A stretch of 64,000 nucleotides of DNA, taken from Rhizodiscina lignyota (Eukaryota > Ascomycota > Dothideomycetes > Aulographales > Rhizodiscinaceae). Positions 24,712 to 34,793 of the stretch are shown one piece after another (the first letter of the stretch is position 1; each line of letters opens with the position of its first letter). A program made the translations under genes and the position numbers. Below the pieces are notes generated by a model. That model had not been told where the DNA came from. It made no database searches and was given only the letters and a program-made list of their open reading frames with translations. The DNA is taken from assembly GCA_010015805.1 (NCBI GenBank), contig ML978123.1, forward strand, positions 2,852,001-2,916,000, given 5' to 3'.

Positions 24712-25975
24712 AGGTGAGGGTGTGGAAAGACGGACTTCGTGAACGGGAATTGGTGGGCTTTGTGGGAAGCATGGGCCATGATTGGAAATCGGAGGTATTC
24801 TAAATTGGACAGGAGGGTAATGATGCATACATAGGGGACAAAAGCATAGGGATCACGGCTAATGAGTTATCATTTTACGGTATATGGGCATCGGACTGCA
24901 CTTTATGGATGGGAGGTAATCAGTGGACTTCATGTAAAGCATGGGATTAAAAGTAGCTATGGGAGGTAACATATCGTGGTCAAGACTCTGAACAGCCATT
25001 GTATATAGCCTCTGTAATTAATAAAAGTACAAGTTTTTCAAAGGCGTGCTGTTGTTGTGCACACTCCACGGAGCGTAAAGCGGAACTTCCAGAGATAGTC
25101 TCGCCCACCTGCATGTGGAGGAGCAAAACTTGCTCGCCCAGCACGACAACATCGACGGGGGGGATCCAAACTCAAGTTACAGCGGCCAGATGCCACCCGG
25201 AGAATCAAGCTCTGGTATCTGTCGCTGAAAGAAAGGGCCGTTTTAATTATACCGACGAATAAAGCCGGTTCTTAGAACTATTATCGAGAGAACAGCAACC
25301 GCTGGCAGATTCGAGGGGCTCTTCAAGGCAAAGTCCCCGCTGCCCTATCCAAATACGTCCAAAACGAAGACTGATTGGGTAGGCTTAGGCGTTATAGCTT
25401 GCCCGGCAACAAATTGGCGAGAGAGCGCGCAAACCCTTGAACCTTTCTGCGAAGCTCTGATGGAGATTGAGGACGGTGCGTTCTTCAAGATTGAGTGCTT
25501 AGCGAGGGGGAAATGTCGAGGATCACGACAATTCGCAATGACGAGCTATTGAAATTGGCAATCGGGGGTATTATTATGTTTGGACAGGAGCGTAAGAAAC
25601 ATAGCTACGCGACAAAGGCGTCTGAAGTTGAATCTTGAATCTTGAATTATCATTTCGTAGCGTAGATATGAGTACCGCAGTCTCCCATTTTCGCATTCTC
25701 CAGGACCGCAGTTAACACCAATTTTGATGCATCGAGCCATAGTTCCGAGACCGCCAAAGCAGGACCACGAAACGCAGTCGCGAACTCCGCAGATTTATGG
25801 AAATACCCGAGTCGTGAAACCCAATCGTATGGAATGACGTCAGACTACTTTCTCGTCGTCTCAGTGTCGTTGTTCCAAATCATTTCCTCTTCTAAAGACA
25901 TGTTTGGGTACGGGCTATCCCTCCGCCCCCGCCGGAATCAAGAAAACTGTAAACCGCTTCCTCCCCAACTTCCCC
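24712..25975. other. Convergent intergenic stretch, HAM1-like / RCR
   Basis: About 1.26 kb without a supported gene. Small open frames (for example 25546-25740 minus) have no family features. No repeat or element was recognised. Confidence 0.5.
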
Positions 25976-26616
25976 TTACTTTTTCGCTGGAGGCGGTCCC
26001 ATCGGCGGCGCATACCCATCTCCACCTCTCGCCGGTCCGGCCTGGTACGATTGTCCCGGGCTCTGCAGTTCGACACCTTGTTGTTGACCGTAGTATCCCG
26101 CGTTCGAGGGTGAGTAGTTTGGCGGCGCATTCTGCGAGTAGTAGCCCTGGTTATGCGGCGTGAAGTACGGCTGCTGCTGCGACTGCTGGTATGTGGGCGG
26201 TTGGTAGTTGTATGCGGCCCAGCCGGTTCCGCGGTATGGCGAGAGGCCTTGACGGCGACGGCGGCGGGCGGAGAGACATCTGTTTGGGGGTGGTTAGTGC
26301 TTGTTTTGTTGGAATTGGAATGGCGGCATCAATGGGGCGAGGGAGGGAGGAAGGGTGAGAACTCACGATATCAGGATGAAGAAGAAGAAGAACAGGACGA
26401 TGATGACGGCGAGCACGACCCATCGGACCCAGTCGTTCCAGGAGCTGTGGCACTCGAAGGTGTCACCGGTGAATTCGTCGCGACATCTGGTGGAGGGTGT
26501 TAGCGAAGATGTCTTTCTCCTTTCCAATGTCTTCCGAAGCTCATTTGAAGCTTCACAAGTGCAATGATGGCGAATGGGAAGGCTCACAATTCTCGTTTCA
26601 GAAGCTGGGGCGCCAT
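25976..26616 (-). CDS. RCR family membrane protein (Congo-red resistance / chitin regulation)
   Basis: Yeast Rcr1/Rcr2 are small membrane proteins that route cell-wall and nutrient transporters through the Rsp5 ubiquitin ligase; Rcr1 lowers chitin deposition. Three exons (26616-26588, 26486-26367, 26279-25976) give 150 aa. The family pattern is clear: short lumenal head with paired Cys (CRDEFTGDTFECHSSW), one helix WVRWVVLAVIIVLFFFFFIL, then SCLSARRRRRQGLSPYRGTGW. The tail is rich in Gln, Tyr and Pro with two PY-type motifs, PPTY and PPNY, that would bind Rsp5 WW domains. The first exon is only 29 nt. The AAG repeat in the plus strand here encodes the poly-Phe run and is not a free microsatellite. 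Confidence 0.88.
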
Positions 26617-28121
26617 TTTCGGCTCTCGTGATATCCGCGCGGCCTTGTCTTGGTTGGAGCGTGTCTCTGGAATTGGCGCGGAGTGCTGTACGTGGAAGAC
26701 GGCGTTCAGAGCAGATTGAGGATGATGGTCGGAGTGTACGAGCAGATGGACGAAAGGTGCAAGCAGAGCGGAGGTTGTAAGGTGATACGTGTGCAGTAGT
26801 GGAAGAGGTCGGGAGTTTTAAGAGTGGTGATGAAATAGTGCTGCGCCACCTTGACACGCTTGGCGGACACGCGCGTGCGTCTTGGCGGGGCTTCCGGGCA
26901 GAATGCGAGCAGCAGCGAGCGTGACAGATGACGAATCGCGCGCCTCACGCTCACCACTCGCTCTGCGCTATTCTCGCAACCGCGCTGGATATGTCAAATC
27001 GCGCCGCCATGACGCTGCTGCGCACTTGCTCGTGATGGAAGGACACGGAACAGAATTTAGAAATGCGATCTACATACGAGTACGCCGGCCAAAGCCACAG
27101 CCAGAAGCGTCCATGTTGCGAAGGGGCTGGACGAGATGGCCTTAGGTGCTGGTAAGGCTGAAAGTGTTGCAAGTGTCAAACGGGGGTCTCACGACGATGG
27201 CTGAGGATGATTTGAGTTGCTTCGGCACGGAACGAGAGCAGCGCCAGCGCTAGACGGGACTGTATGGGAGCAGCAAGCGCAAATCTGCGTCGAGCGTTGT
27301 CGCTGCCCGTCGCAGCCAATTGTCGCGCCGAATCGCCCTCTGACGTCGGGCAGAGCGCGGCCCTGGTCTGCATCTGCTGCATGATGAGCTGGCAAATGTG
27401 CGCTGTTCGTAGCTACTCCCCATGCAAAAAGAGTGCGGAGCCCGATCAATTTTCCTCCCTCTTGAACCCAAGAACCTTTTGCTGCGAAAGACGGCCTTTG
27501 TTTCTGTGGCAATCTGACCGGCGACGCATTTGTTGCTTCAGAGTCGGCCTTCTTGGAGACCGCCATTTTTGCCGGTAGCGATGGGATCCTCGCCCAACGC
27601 GACGCGTTCTTGCCGAAGTCACGCACGAATTGCTCGCCTCACTCAATTGACCGGATTTGGAGCATGTTCGATGAATATATACATTCCTGTCCTCGCGACT
27701 CGCCCGGCCGCTGTAAAGTGCTAGATATGGACCACTAAATTTCTGGATGAAAATGGACCGCCAACTCGCTAGAAGATGCTATTCATCACCATTCGTCGCG
27801 TCGTGGACATGCGAAGGGAAAGTTCGGGGGTAGTTTTGCCTATCAAACCAAGGGGAATAACTGCTATCGCTAGCCATGGGAAGATCCTCTGTTGCCGTGG
27901 GGCTGCCTCTCTTTTGTCGTAAGGGATTCGTCAGGGAAACTGAAATGGGGAATCGTAAGTCTCGTATGGAAAATGTCGGTATTGACGTCGAAGGCAGGTG
28001 AATCCGTCTGCTTCGTATTCATCAGGTCGTCAAGAATGTCTCGTATCATGTCCTTCTCGTCGATGCTCTTCCTTCGATCGAATCCAGCTGGTCTCAACCA
28101 CTTGCGCTTCGCTCGTCCACA
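26617..28121. other. Intergenic, RCR promoter / Arl8 3' flank
   Basis: About 1.5 kb. Minus-strand frames at 27176-27382 and 27189-27626 have no recognisable domain or splice support and are not called. The first half is GC-rich, consistent with promoter DNA. Confidence 0.45.
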
Positions 28122-29168
28122 TCATTTACTTGCCCGAGCTATTAACCACTGCAGGACTGCGTCGAGATTCGTCTCTTCCTTTGCGCTGATACCGTAACAG
28201 CTCACTTCTCGATGCGAAACCGCCTTCAGATCCAGCGCCTCGATCAGCTCATCCACCGACAGTTTGTTCGGCAGATCAGACTTGTTTCCAAGTACCAGTA
28301 GGGGGATACCTTCCAGTGCCGGTTTCTCGAGTAACAGTTGAAGCTCCTCCTTTGCCACTGGCAGCGCCTCCTTATCGGCCGAGTCCACGATGAAGACGAT
28401 GGCGTTAACTCCGCGACAATACCGCTCCCACATTGACCGAAATCTGGGCTGGCCTCCCAGATCCCAGCTATATATTACCGAGTCAGTATCGATTCGACTA
28501 TTCCCTTTTGGGAGAATTGCATCGACGACAGAAACGTCCATGTCGCCGGAATCGCAAGGCATTATCGAAACACTACAACGAAAGATATTCCCTACCATTT
28601 CAGAGTCACATGGCCTTTCTGGACTCGCTTCATATTGAAGCCTACCGTTGGTATTGAGCTGCGAAAGTCAGATGCATCGCCTAAGCCCGATCGCCGACAT
28701 TGGGCATTGGCCGACGGGTCTCAGCAAACTTACTCGATCGTAAACTCTCCGCCCTTTTGCAACACGAATCAGCAAAGAATCCTTCTCATTTGACTTTCAC
28801 GTTCCTGTCGACCTGCATGTCGCACGGGCATCAATCCGGATGCGGGCAGGGGGAACGAAATGCAGCACACAGACGCACAAACTCAATCCACTCACCGCCA
28901 GAACGCGCAGCAACGACGTCTTGCCCGCATTTTGCAGACCGATCATCGTTATGTCCATCTCCGTCGCCCTACGAGTCGTCAGCTCAAAAATGCAGCAGCC
29001 ATAGACATTTGGAGTTTTTGCTTTTGTCGCAAGGCTGAGTAAGGCGAATCAAGGATAGCAGGTGTAAGGCAGTCAAATGATATGACGACGAGTAAGAACC
29101 GGATGGCTGCGAACTCACCAGAACAGGCGCAGCAGCCAGTCGTAGATGCGTCTGAAGAAGCCCGCCAT
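28122..29168 (-). CDS. arl8: Arl8-type small GTPase
   Basis: An Arf-like GTPase. Arl8 proteins sit on late-endosomal, lysosomal or vacuolar membranes and recruit motors and tethers, by family knowledge. Five exons (29168-29119, 28968-28896, 28753-28734, 28658-28596, 28467-28122) give 183 aa, close to the usual 186. The N-terminal amphipathic helix [17 protein letters not shown] replaces a myristoylation signal, as in Arl8. The GTPase boxes are all present: G1 [11 protein letters not shown], the switch-I Thr in IPTVGFNM, G3 WDLGGQ, G4 NKSD and G5 SAK. Diagnostic Arl8 segments are [23 protein letters not shown] split over motifs and [11 protein letters not shown]. Residue Cys before WDLGGQ replaces the Leu common in animals. 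Exon 3 is only 20 nt long. Confidence 0.94.
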
Positions 29169-30343
29169 ACCGGCGATGACGTTCCAATAGCTCTCGTCCA
29201 CCTCGCGCAAACTCCTCGTAATCGATGACACTTCGACCAACGGACGCCGGTGGGTTGAAGGAACGTAAGGACAGACTGACGCAAACCGGTTGGCCGTGGT
29301 CAGATGGGCCAAGGTGGTAATGTGGTAATCAGGGAAAATGAAAAAGAGTGAGTGAGTGTATGTATGATGGACGAGTGGGATAAAAGACGTGTGACAGGGG
29401 CTGCTGGCTGGCAGTGGTGCGTTTCCCTTGACTGTGTCTGCGTGAGCCTCCGTCGGCCGTTTGGGTTTCCACTTCCAGCGAGCGTTAGGGTCGAAAAGGT
29501 GGGTTGCCAGCTGCCTGCTTCAGGCTTTTTGGGGTGTGGAGCTTCCTTTTTTCCCAGGTTGCTGCGGGGCGGCGCTGTGTGGCCGGAGCGGGCGTGCTTT
29601 CTGTTGGATGGCAAGACGAGATTTTGGTGATTTCCTTTTTCCTCTTCCTCTTATTCGAGGGCTTGAGGCGTTCGCGCTTGACAAACGACAAATCTCGACG
29701 ACGCACGGCTGGCCTGAGCATGCGGCTTTCGCCCTCGTCCGTTTCGTTCCGCTGCGCAGAGACCTCTTCTGACCTGGCTTTGCGAGCTGGGGGCACGCGG
29801 CTGGAGACGGGGACGGGTACAAACTGCCTGGCAAAAAGGCGCGCGGGTCTTGTGAGGCCTAAATAGCAGCAGCGAGAAATTAATTGAACCTCGCAATTGA
29901 TGACAGCTTCGTTCCTTCTTCCACGCTCAGCTCAGCTCGACCTCGACTTTGCCCTCAGATAGGCACCGAACGCCCAAAGGCACCGTGAATATGATGCCTG
30001 AAATCGACACCTTGATCGCATGCGAGTTTGTCGCACATGAGAGGCTGAGAAGGGATGTATCTCAGAACTGAGATGCCCAAAGGAGAGCCTGGGCCGCAGT
30101 GGACACCACCCCCGCAGGTCGATTCGACGATTCCCTTCGGGTTGCAGCGAGCAGCAGCGTCGTGAGCGCCAGATCCCTGCCGCCGGCTCGGCAGAAGATA
30201 CTCGCCGACCGGGGTCGTTCCGCGAAATCTTGGCATCGTAACTTTTCTGAAGACTCGAATGTGTTCATGCCCTCAGCAACGCCATTTCCCTTGTTCTCGG
30301 GCTCACTCCTGCTGACATTGGGCTCAAAGTTAGCCATGCACGC

Positions 30344-30349
30344 CTCATC
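30344..30349 (-). promoter_or_regulatory. PAC-like core (GATGAG) before RPA135
   Basis: GATGAG on the minus strand, 38 nt upstream of the RPA135 start. PAC elements mark RNA polymerase I/III and ribosome-biogenesis genes in yeasts. The six-base core alone is weak evidence. Confidence 0.3.
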
Positions 30350-30364
30350 TTAATGTCCTTGAAA

Positions 30365-30370
30365 CACGTG
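30365..30370. promoter_or_regulatory. CACGTG E-box before RPA135
   Basis: A palindromic CACGTG 17 nt upstream of the start codon, a possible basic-helix-loop-helix factor site. This rests on motif only. Confidence 0.3.
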
Positions 30371-30386
30371 CCTCAGAATCTTCATT

Positions 30387-33300
30387 ATGCCGTCGCAGAC
30401 TCCCCGCACATCCTCGACGGCCACCACCGCCCAATGGACGCATCAGTTCGACACGATACGACGCGAGAAGCTCTTCCGTAATCCTCCAACAGATCGCACC
30501 GCATACCCGTCACTCGCTGCCGCGATCGATCCCCATGTGCAATCCTTCAATGCCTACTTCGAGACTGATGGCCTGCTCCAACGAGCAATCGAGGACATTG
30601 GGACCAAAGTAATCCTCGACGGCGACCCGAACGCCGCTCCTCTTCCAAATGGCGAAAAGCCGACGCGAAACAGATTTAGCCTAAGATATAAAGAAGTCTT
30701 CTTTGAAAGAGCGACGTTGCCACCGTCAAACAAGATCGTGACGAAGGACAGGCGAATCTTCCCAGCAGAATGCAGAGAACGCCACTGCTCGTACAGAGGG
30801 AGGCTACGATGTCGACTCGAGTTCAGGATAAACGATGGCGAGTGGAAAGAGACGGTGCGAGAGCTGGGCAACATGCCCATCATGCTGAGGTCAAATAAGT
30901 GCCACTTGGAGAACCTCTCACCTGCTGAACTTGTGGCGGCGAAAGAAGAGTCTGAAGAGCTGGGCGGTTATTTCATCGTCAATGGCAACGAGCGGCTCAT
31001 CCGACTCTTGGTTGTCGGAAGGCGAAACTATCCCATGGCGATCGTACGACCGAGCTTCCAAAACCGTGGGGCGACATATACGAAATACGGCATTCAAATA
31101 CGAAGCTGTCGACCTGATCAGACGAGTCAGACGAATGTTTTACACTACCTGAACGACGGCAACGTCGTCTTCCGGTTCTCTTGGAGGAAAGCGGAATACC
31201 TGGTGCCAGTCATGATGATCCTGAAAGCATTGGTGGAGACCAATGACCGAGAGATCTTCGAAGGCATTGTTGGTTCTGCCGGTGCCAGAGGTGTGGAAGA
31301 CAGACAGTTTGCGGTTGATCGTGTGGAATTGTTACTCCGCACATACAAAGCTTACGGACTCCATGGCCGAGCAAAAACAAGAGCAAACCTTGGGAAATGG
31401 TTCAAGGTTGTTCTGAATGTGCCGGAAGATGTCTCAGACGAAGAAGCCGGATCGGAGTTCTTGAGAAAAATTGTACTTCCTCATCTTGGATCCGTTCATG
31501 TCACTCCAGACCAAGACGCAGACAAATTCAGGATGCTCATATTCATGATCCGCAAACTCTATGCACTTGCTGCGGGCGAGTGCGCAACGGACAACCCGGA
31601 CGCGGTATCCAATCAAGAGATCCTACTTGGCGGCTTTTTATACGGCATGATTCTGAAGGAGAGGCTTGAAGAATACCTCTTCGCAATCAGAAACGATATG
31701 ACCATTTACTTCAGAAATGCCGGTTATCCGCCCATGACTACCCAGCAATTCCTAAAAGATCTGGATGCAAAAGTTCTCAGAAAGACCGACAGCAATCTTG
31801 GAGGGAGGATGGAGTATTTTCTGTCCACTGGAAACCTGAGCAGCCCCAGCGGCTTGGATCTGCAGCAGACGTCTGGTTTCACTGTTGTTGCGGAGAAGAT
31901 CAACTTCTTCCGTTTCATCAGCCATTTCCGCATGGTCCACAGAGGTAGTTTCTTCGCAGAGCTAAAGACGACAACTGTTCGAAAACTGCTGCCCGAGAGC
32001 TGGGGATTCTTATGCCCCGTTCACACACCGGACGGGAGTCCCTGTGGACTGCTAAACCATCTTGCGCACAAGTGCTTGGTGTCTACACGAGATACAAACA
32101 CTGGTCGCATTCCGCAGCTGGTGTCTCAGTTGGGTGTCTCAGGCGTCTCTTCGTCGTTGGTAAACGAGAGCATAGTCGTTCAGCTAGATGGACGAATACT
32201 TGGATTCTGCGCCCCGAAGCAGGCTCAAATTATCCACGACACGCTCCGATACTGGAAAGTCGAGGGCAGTCATGGTGTCCCAAAGGAGCTTGAAATTGGA
32301 TTTGTACCAATCTCAAATGGTGGTCAATATCCAGGGATATACATGTTTTCACAAGCAGCACGGATGTACAGACCTGTCAAATATCTCCCGCTCGACAAGT
32401 TGGACTATGTCGGTCCATTTGAACAGCCGTTCATGTCGATTGCGTGCACAGAACCAGAGATTGTCTCAGGAGACTCCACTCACGTCGAATACGACCCCAC
32501 GAATATTCTCTCTATCGTCGCAAATCAGACACCTTTCTCCGATTTCAATCAATCGCCGCGTAATATGTACCAATGCCAGATGGGTAAACAATCCATGGGC
32601 ACACCTGGAGCTGCCCTGAAATATCGTACGGATAACAAAACGTATCGGTTGCAGACTGGACAGACGCCTATTGTCCGACCTCCCTTGTACAACGAGTATG
32701 GCCTCGACAACTTTCCAAACGGCATGAACGCTGTGGTGGCAGTCATTTCTTACACGGGCTACGACATGGACGACGCTATGATCATCAATAAGTCTGCGCA
32801 TGAGCGTGGCTTCGGATATGGAGCTATCTTCAAGACCAAGAAATACGACCTCTCCGAATTGACACGTGGTAGATCGACTAAAAAGGGTACATCAAAGCTC
32901 TTCGGCTTCGCACCCGGTGGCTTTGAGAAGAAAGCATTCTCAAAGTATCATCTTGGCGAAGATGGTCTGCCGCCAATCGGCAGAATGGTGCGGGAAGGCG
33001 ACGTTCTCGCCGCTTATCACAGCGTCACCTTTGATCCAGCATCAAACGAGTACGTGAACCGCGATGGCATCACCGAGTTTATGAAGTATAAAGAAGGCGA
33101 AGACGCCTTCGTCGAAGAGATCCGCCTCCTCGGCTCAGAAAACGGCAACGAACCCTGCACCTCCATCAGCATCAAACTCCGCGTCCCGCGCTCCCCAGTT
33201 ATCGGCGACAAATTCTCCTCCCGTCATGGACAAAAGGGTGTGGCCAGCCAGAAATGGCCCGCCGTCGATATGCCCTTCAGCGAATCCGGCATCCAGCCCG

Positions 33301-34046
33301 ACGTCATCATCAACCCGCACGCCTTCCCCTCGCGCATGACAATCGGCATGTTTGTGGAATCTCTCGCGGGTAAGGCGGGCGCGCTGCATGGCCTCGCGCA
33401 AGACAGCACCCCCTTTAAATTCGACGAGCAGGACACGGCTGTCGACTACTTCGGGCACCAACTCCAAATGGCAGGGTACAACTACCACGGCAACGAGCCG
33501 ATGTACAGTGGCATCGCGGGCACTGAGCTCGCAGCGGATATCTACATCGGCGTCGTGTACTACCAGCGCCTGCGCCACATGGTCAACGACAAGTACCAGG
33601 TCCGCACCACCGGCCCCGTCAACGCGCTGACCGGCCAGCCGATCAAGGGCCGCAAGAAGGGCGGCGGCATCAGAGTCGGCGAGATGGAGCGCGACGCCCT
33701 CCTCGCGCACGGCACCGCCTTCCTGCTGCAGGACCGCCTGATGAACTGCTCCGACTACACGCGCGCGTGGATCTGTCGCTCCTGCGGCGGCTTCCTAGGC
33801 GCGACGCCGAGCGTGAACGAGTACGGGCCGAAGCACCGGCGGACGGGCGGCGCGGTGCGGTGTCGGCGGTGTGCGAAGAAGGCGGAGGGGTGGGAGGGGA
33901 AGAGCAGGACGTGGGAGGATGGGAGCGGGCAGAAGTGGGTGGGGGGTGAGGATGTTACGGTTGTGGCGGTGCCGGCTGTGCTGAGGTATTTGGATGTTGA
34001 GCTGGCCGCTATGGGGGTGAAGATGAGGTTTAATGTTGAGCCGTGA
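30387..34046 (+). CDS. rpa135: DNA-directed RNA polymerase I subunit RPA135 (second largest)
   Basis: Core catalytic subunit of nucleolar RNA polymerase I, which transcribes the large rRNA precursor. It is one uninterrupted frame of 1219 aa, the expected length. Landmarks in order: the protrusion and lobe (GGYFIVNGNERLIRLL, NKCHLENLSPAELV), fork region (LPESWGFLCPVHTPDGSPCG), the metal-site segment SYTGYDMDDAMIINKSAHER, and hybrid-binding GDKFSSRHGQKGVASQKWP with DVIINPHAFPSRMTIGM. The C-terminal zinc cluster is WICRSCGGFL...VRCRRCAKKAEGW. The subunit is told from Rpb2 and Rpc2 by its overall N-terminus and the GFGYGAIFKTKKYDL context. Base composition changes sharply from about 33,110: codon third positions become strongly C/G. 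Confidence 0.95.
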   Translation: MPSQTPRTSSTATTAQWTHQFDTIRREKLFRNPPTDRTAYPSLAAAIDPHVQSFNAYFETDGLLQRAIEDIGTKVILDGDPNAAPLPNGEKPTRNRFSLRYKEVFFERATLPPSNKIVTKDRRIFPAECRERHCSYRGRLRCRLEFRINDGEWKETVRELGNMPIMLRSNKCHLENLSPAELVAAKEESEELGGYFIVNGNERLIRLLVVGRRNYPMAIVRPSFQNRGATYTKYGIQIRSCRPDQTSQTNVLHYLNDGNVVFRFSWRKAEYLVPVMMILKALVETNDREIFEGIVGSAGARGVEDRQFAVDRVELLLRTYKAYGLHGRAKTRANLGKWFKVVLNVPEDVSDEEAGSEFLRKIVLPHLGSVHVTPDQDADKFRMLIFMIRKLYALAAGECATDNPDAVSNQEILLGGFLYGMILKERLEEYLFAIRNDMTIYFRNAGYPPMTTQQFLKDLDAKVLRKTDSNLGGRMEYFLSTGNLSSPSGLDLQQTSGFTVVAEKINFFRFISHFRMVHRGSFFAELKTTTVRKLLPESWGFLCPVHTPDGSPCGLLNHLAHKCLVSTRDTNTGRIPQLVSQLGVSGVSSSLVNESIVVQLDGRILGFCAPKQAQIIHDTLRYWKVEGSHGVPKELEIGFVPISNGGQYPGIYMFSQAARMYRPVKYLPLDKLDYVGPFEQPFMSIACTEPEIVSGDSTHVEYDPTNILSIVANQTPFSDFNQSPRNMYQCQMGKQSMGTPGAALKYRTDNKTYRLQTGQTPIVRPPLYNEYGLDNFPNGMNAVVAVISYTGYDMDDAMIINKSAHERGFGYGAIFKTKKYDLSELTRGRSTKKGTSKLFGFAPGGFEKKAFSKYHLGEDGLPPIGRMVREGDVLAAYHSVTFDPASNEYVNRDGITEFMKYKEGEDAFVEEIRLLGSENGNEPCTSISIKLRVPRSPVIGDKFSSRHGQKGVASQKWPAVDMPFSESGIQPDVIINPHAFPSRMTIGMFVESLAGKAGALHGLAQDSTPFKFDEQDTAVDYFGHQLQMAGYNYHGNEPMYSGIAGTELAADIYIGVVYYQRLRHMVNDKYQVRTTGPVNALTGQPIKGRKKGGGIRVGEMERDALLAHGTAFLLQDRLMNCSDYTRAWICRSCGGFLGATPSVNEYGPKHRRTGGAVRCRRCAKKAEGWEGKSRTWEDGSGQKWVGGEDVTVVAVPAVLRYLDVELAAMGVKMRFNVEP

Positions 34047-34793
34047 GCATGGTAAGCATTACCTGGGAGGCTGGAGCATTTCGGCTTTGTTGAGCACTTC
34101 AAGCATGCATGGCCTGGCGTTTGCTATACGAGGTACAGAACATTTTGGACGAGTTATGTTATGAAGAGCTTACAGACCAGATGCCAAGGTTATGCTTCTA
34201 GCGAGAAAGACTCGTTTTTAGATATGAGGTTAGACACCATTAGTTGAACTCTGCTGGCAACCTCGTTTGGTTTCATGCCCATAATAATAACGTGCAACAT
34301 TTTCGCTTCCGTGTGCAGCTATCCCGTGACACTCAGTTTGGTTATCCACTCTGCAATCCCATTGTCTGAGGCGAGATAAGTAGATTCCTCTTAATATTAA
34401 ACTGGCCCGCATCTTGGGGTGCTAAGGTGGTGGGGGTGAGGACGTGAGTGACAACCACATCGTTCAACTTGCGTATTGAGCCACATTTTAAGCCTGTATT
34501 CCAATTCCCTCATATGTCTGAACCTGTAATTGGATTGACCACTAATTTTATATATTAGAACTTACCACACTGCAATATGAAATGTACAATTTCTGTGCGC
34601 CCAGTCCTTCGCTGTGCGAGTTTGTTCTATGCGAAATGACTTTTGCCTCCCACGCAATGCAATTTCAAAGCGTCTCCAATACGTATCTGTACATCTCATT
34701 CTCAACCAAATCCAAAGCACCTGCGTATCTTATCTTACTACCCCTGGCTCCTATACTTTACTTTTCCTTCCTTCTTATTTTCTTTCGCCCTGT
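34047..34793. other. Convergent 3' flanks, RPA135 / CorA gene
   Basis: About 0.75 kb with no gene seen. The part near 34,560-34,790 is pyrimidine-rich on the plus strand. Confidence 0.5.

Larger units (their letters stand above)
29169..30386. other. Divergent promoter, Arl8 / RPA135
   Basis: About 1.2 kb with no supported gene. Two short motifs close to the RPA135 start are listed separately. Confidence 0.5.

Noticed and set aside
27189-27626. Minus-strand frame of 145 codons between RCR and Arl8
   Set aside because: No recognisable domain, atypical composition and no splice pattern that links it to another coding block.
33135-33710. 191-codon minus-strand frame inside RPA135
   Set aside because: A codon shadow created by the GC-rich third positions of the conserved sense gene.
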